This document shows, piece after piece, positions 63,906-64,000 of a stretch of 64,000 nucleotides of DNA (positions within the stretch are counted from its first letter, which is position 1; every line of letters starts with the position of its first letter). Source of the stretch: Motiliproteus sp. MSK22-1 (GTDB lineage Bacteria > Pseudomonadota > Gammaproteobacteria > Pseudomonadales > Balneatricaceae); the NCBI RefSeq assembly GCF_001968815.1, contig NZ_MIEQ01000022.1, positions 124,001 through 188,000 on the forward strand, given 5' to 3'. The position numbers were made by a program, and so were the translations under genes. The notes beneath the pieces were generated by a model. The model was not told the origin of the DNA and searched no databases. It saw only the letters and a program-made list of their open reading frames with translations.

Positions 63906-64000
63906 TTGGCGCTAATTGAATCTAACATGATGCCATTGGGGACAGTTGCTCCCGATTTTGCCCTACCAGATCCAAAAACGGGAGATGTTCGTTCCCTCCA
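63906..64000 (+). CDS. AhpC/TSA-family redoxin, N-terminal fragment (window edge)
   Basis: A reading frame opens at TTG 63906 after AAGGAG and runs off the window. The 31 visible residues contain APDFALPDPKTG, the typical opening of the thioredoxin-like AhpC/TSA peroxiredoxin family. The catalytic Cys would lie beyond the window. A thiol peroxidase or thioredoxin-like protein is likely. Confidence 0.6.
   Translation, partial: MALIESNMMPLGTVAPDFALPDPKTGDVRSL

Noticed and set aside
1-64000. CRISPR array, transposase, integrase or phage structural genes
   Set aside because: No regularly spaced repeats of 20-40 bp, no DDE/Y-recombinase motifs and no phage-type proteins were seen.

Overview
The window is a chromosomal segment of a gammaproteobacterium, most plausibly a marine Oceanospirillales-like or Pseudomonas-related organism. 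This is inferred from moderate base composition and gene content: a Pseudomonas-type convergent ppx/ppk pair, the yhbY-rlmE-ftsH-folP-glmM-tpiA-secG-tRNA-Leu-rimP-nusA-infB-rbfA-truB-rpsO-pnp core cluster, a LivKHMGF transporter, GreB and a YjeH-type exporter. There is no prophage, IS element or CRISPR array. Genus cannot be fixed from sequence reading alone.

Layout. 1-1437: a lipoprotein with a CsgG-like middle and a C-terminal SH3b domain, flanked by copies of a short dispersed repeat. 1438-6316 (minus): a four-gene catabolic operon of a PuuA-like glutamine synthetase, aldehyde dehydrogenase, iron-containing alcohol dehydrogenase and class I glutamine amidotransferase. Together these could convert an amino alcohol through gamma-glutamylated intermediates to an amino acid. 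7012-12047 (minus): single genes for a lipoprotein, a HmuQ/HmuD-like heme monooxygenase, a DyP peroxidase, an ankyrin protein, a thioesterase, an AEC transporter and a SixA-like phosphatase. 12185-17070 (minus): a complete branched-chain amino acid ABC transporter operon, livKHMGF. 17507-17985: a promoter and a Ser-Asn-Lys-Lys tRNA cluster.

18263-23179: greB, small hypothetical genes, the dapE-rlmA operon and yhbY. 23500-39127 (plus): the conserved housekeeping block for rRNA methylation, membrane proteolysis, folate, cell-wall precursor, glycolysis, secretion, tRNA-Leu(GAG), transcription/translation factors, ribosome maturation, S15 and PNPase. Hairpins and terminators punctuate it. 39360-45593: a pseudouridine synthase, the YjeH-like exporter divergent from an Lrp/AsnC regulator, a second Lrp/AsnC regulator, a YjdF-like membrane protein, a LysE-type exporter, and a HxlR regulator divergent from an SDR oxidoreductase. 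45729-52055: a class III nucleotidyl cyclase, citrate synthase, a DMT exporter divergent from a MocR-type regulator, and an alpha/beta hydrolase.

52228-64000: a YciI protein followed by the wreck of an ECF sigma factor, an unknown gene, ppx and ppk (ppk with a PHO-box-like tandem repeat upstream), a methyltransferase, and a gene graveyard holding a broken SPFH/band-7 fragment. Then come a zinc-binding-like unknown, a YgjP-like metallopeptidase, an M48 lipoprotein protease with TPR repeats, a cupin, an EF-hand-like protein, another decayed reading frame and the start of an AhpC/TSA redoxin cut by the window edge.

The most notable points beyond routine annotation are the three-copy short repeat with different inverted-repeat ends, the perfect 15-bp palindrome upstream of the amine-catabolism operon, the decayed sigma factor beside its intact YciI partner, the tandem PHO-box-like site at ppk, and several clean inverted repeats at divergent regulator/transporter promoters. 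I did not find an unmistakable new defence or mobile system.
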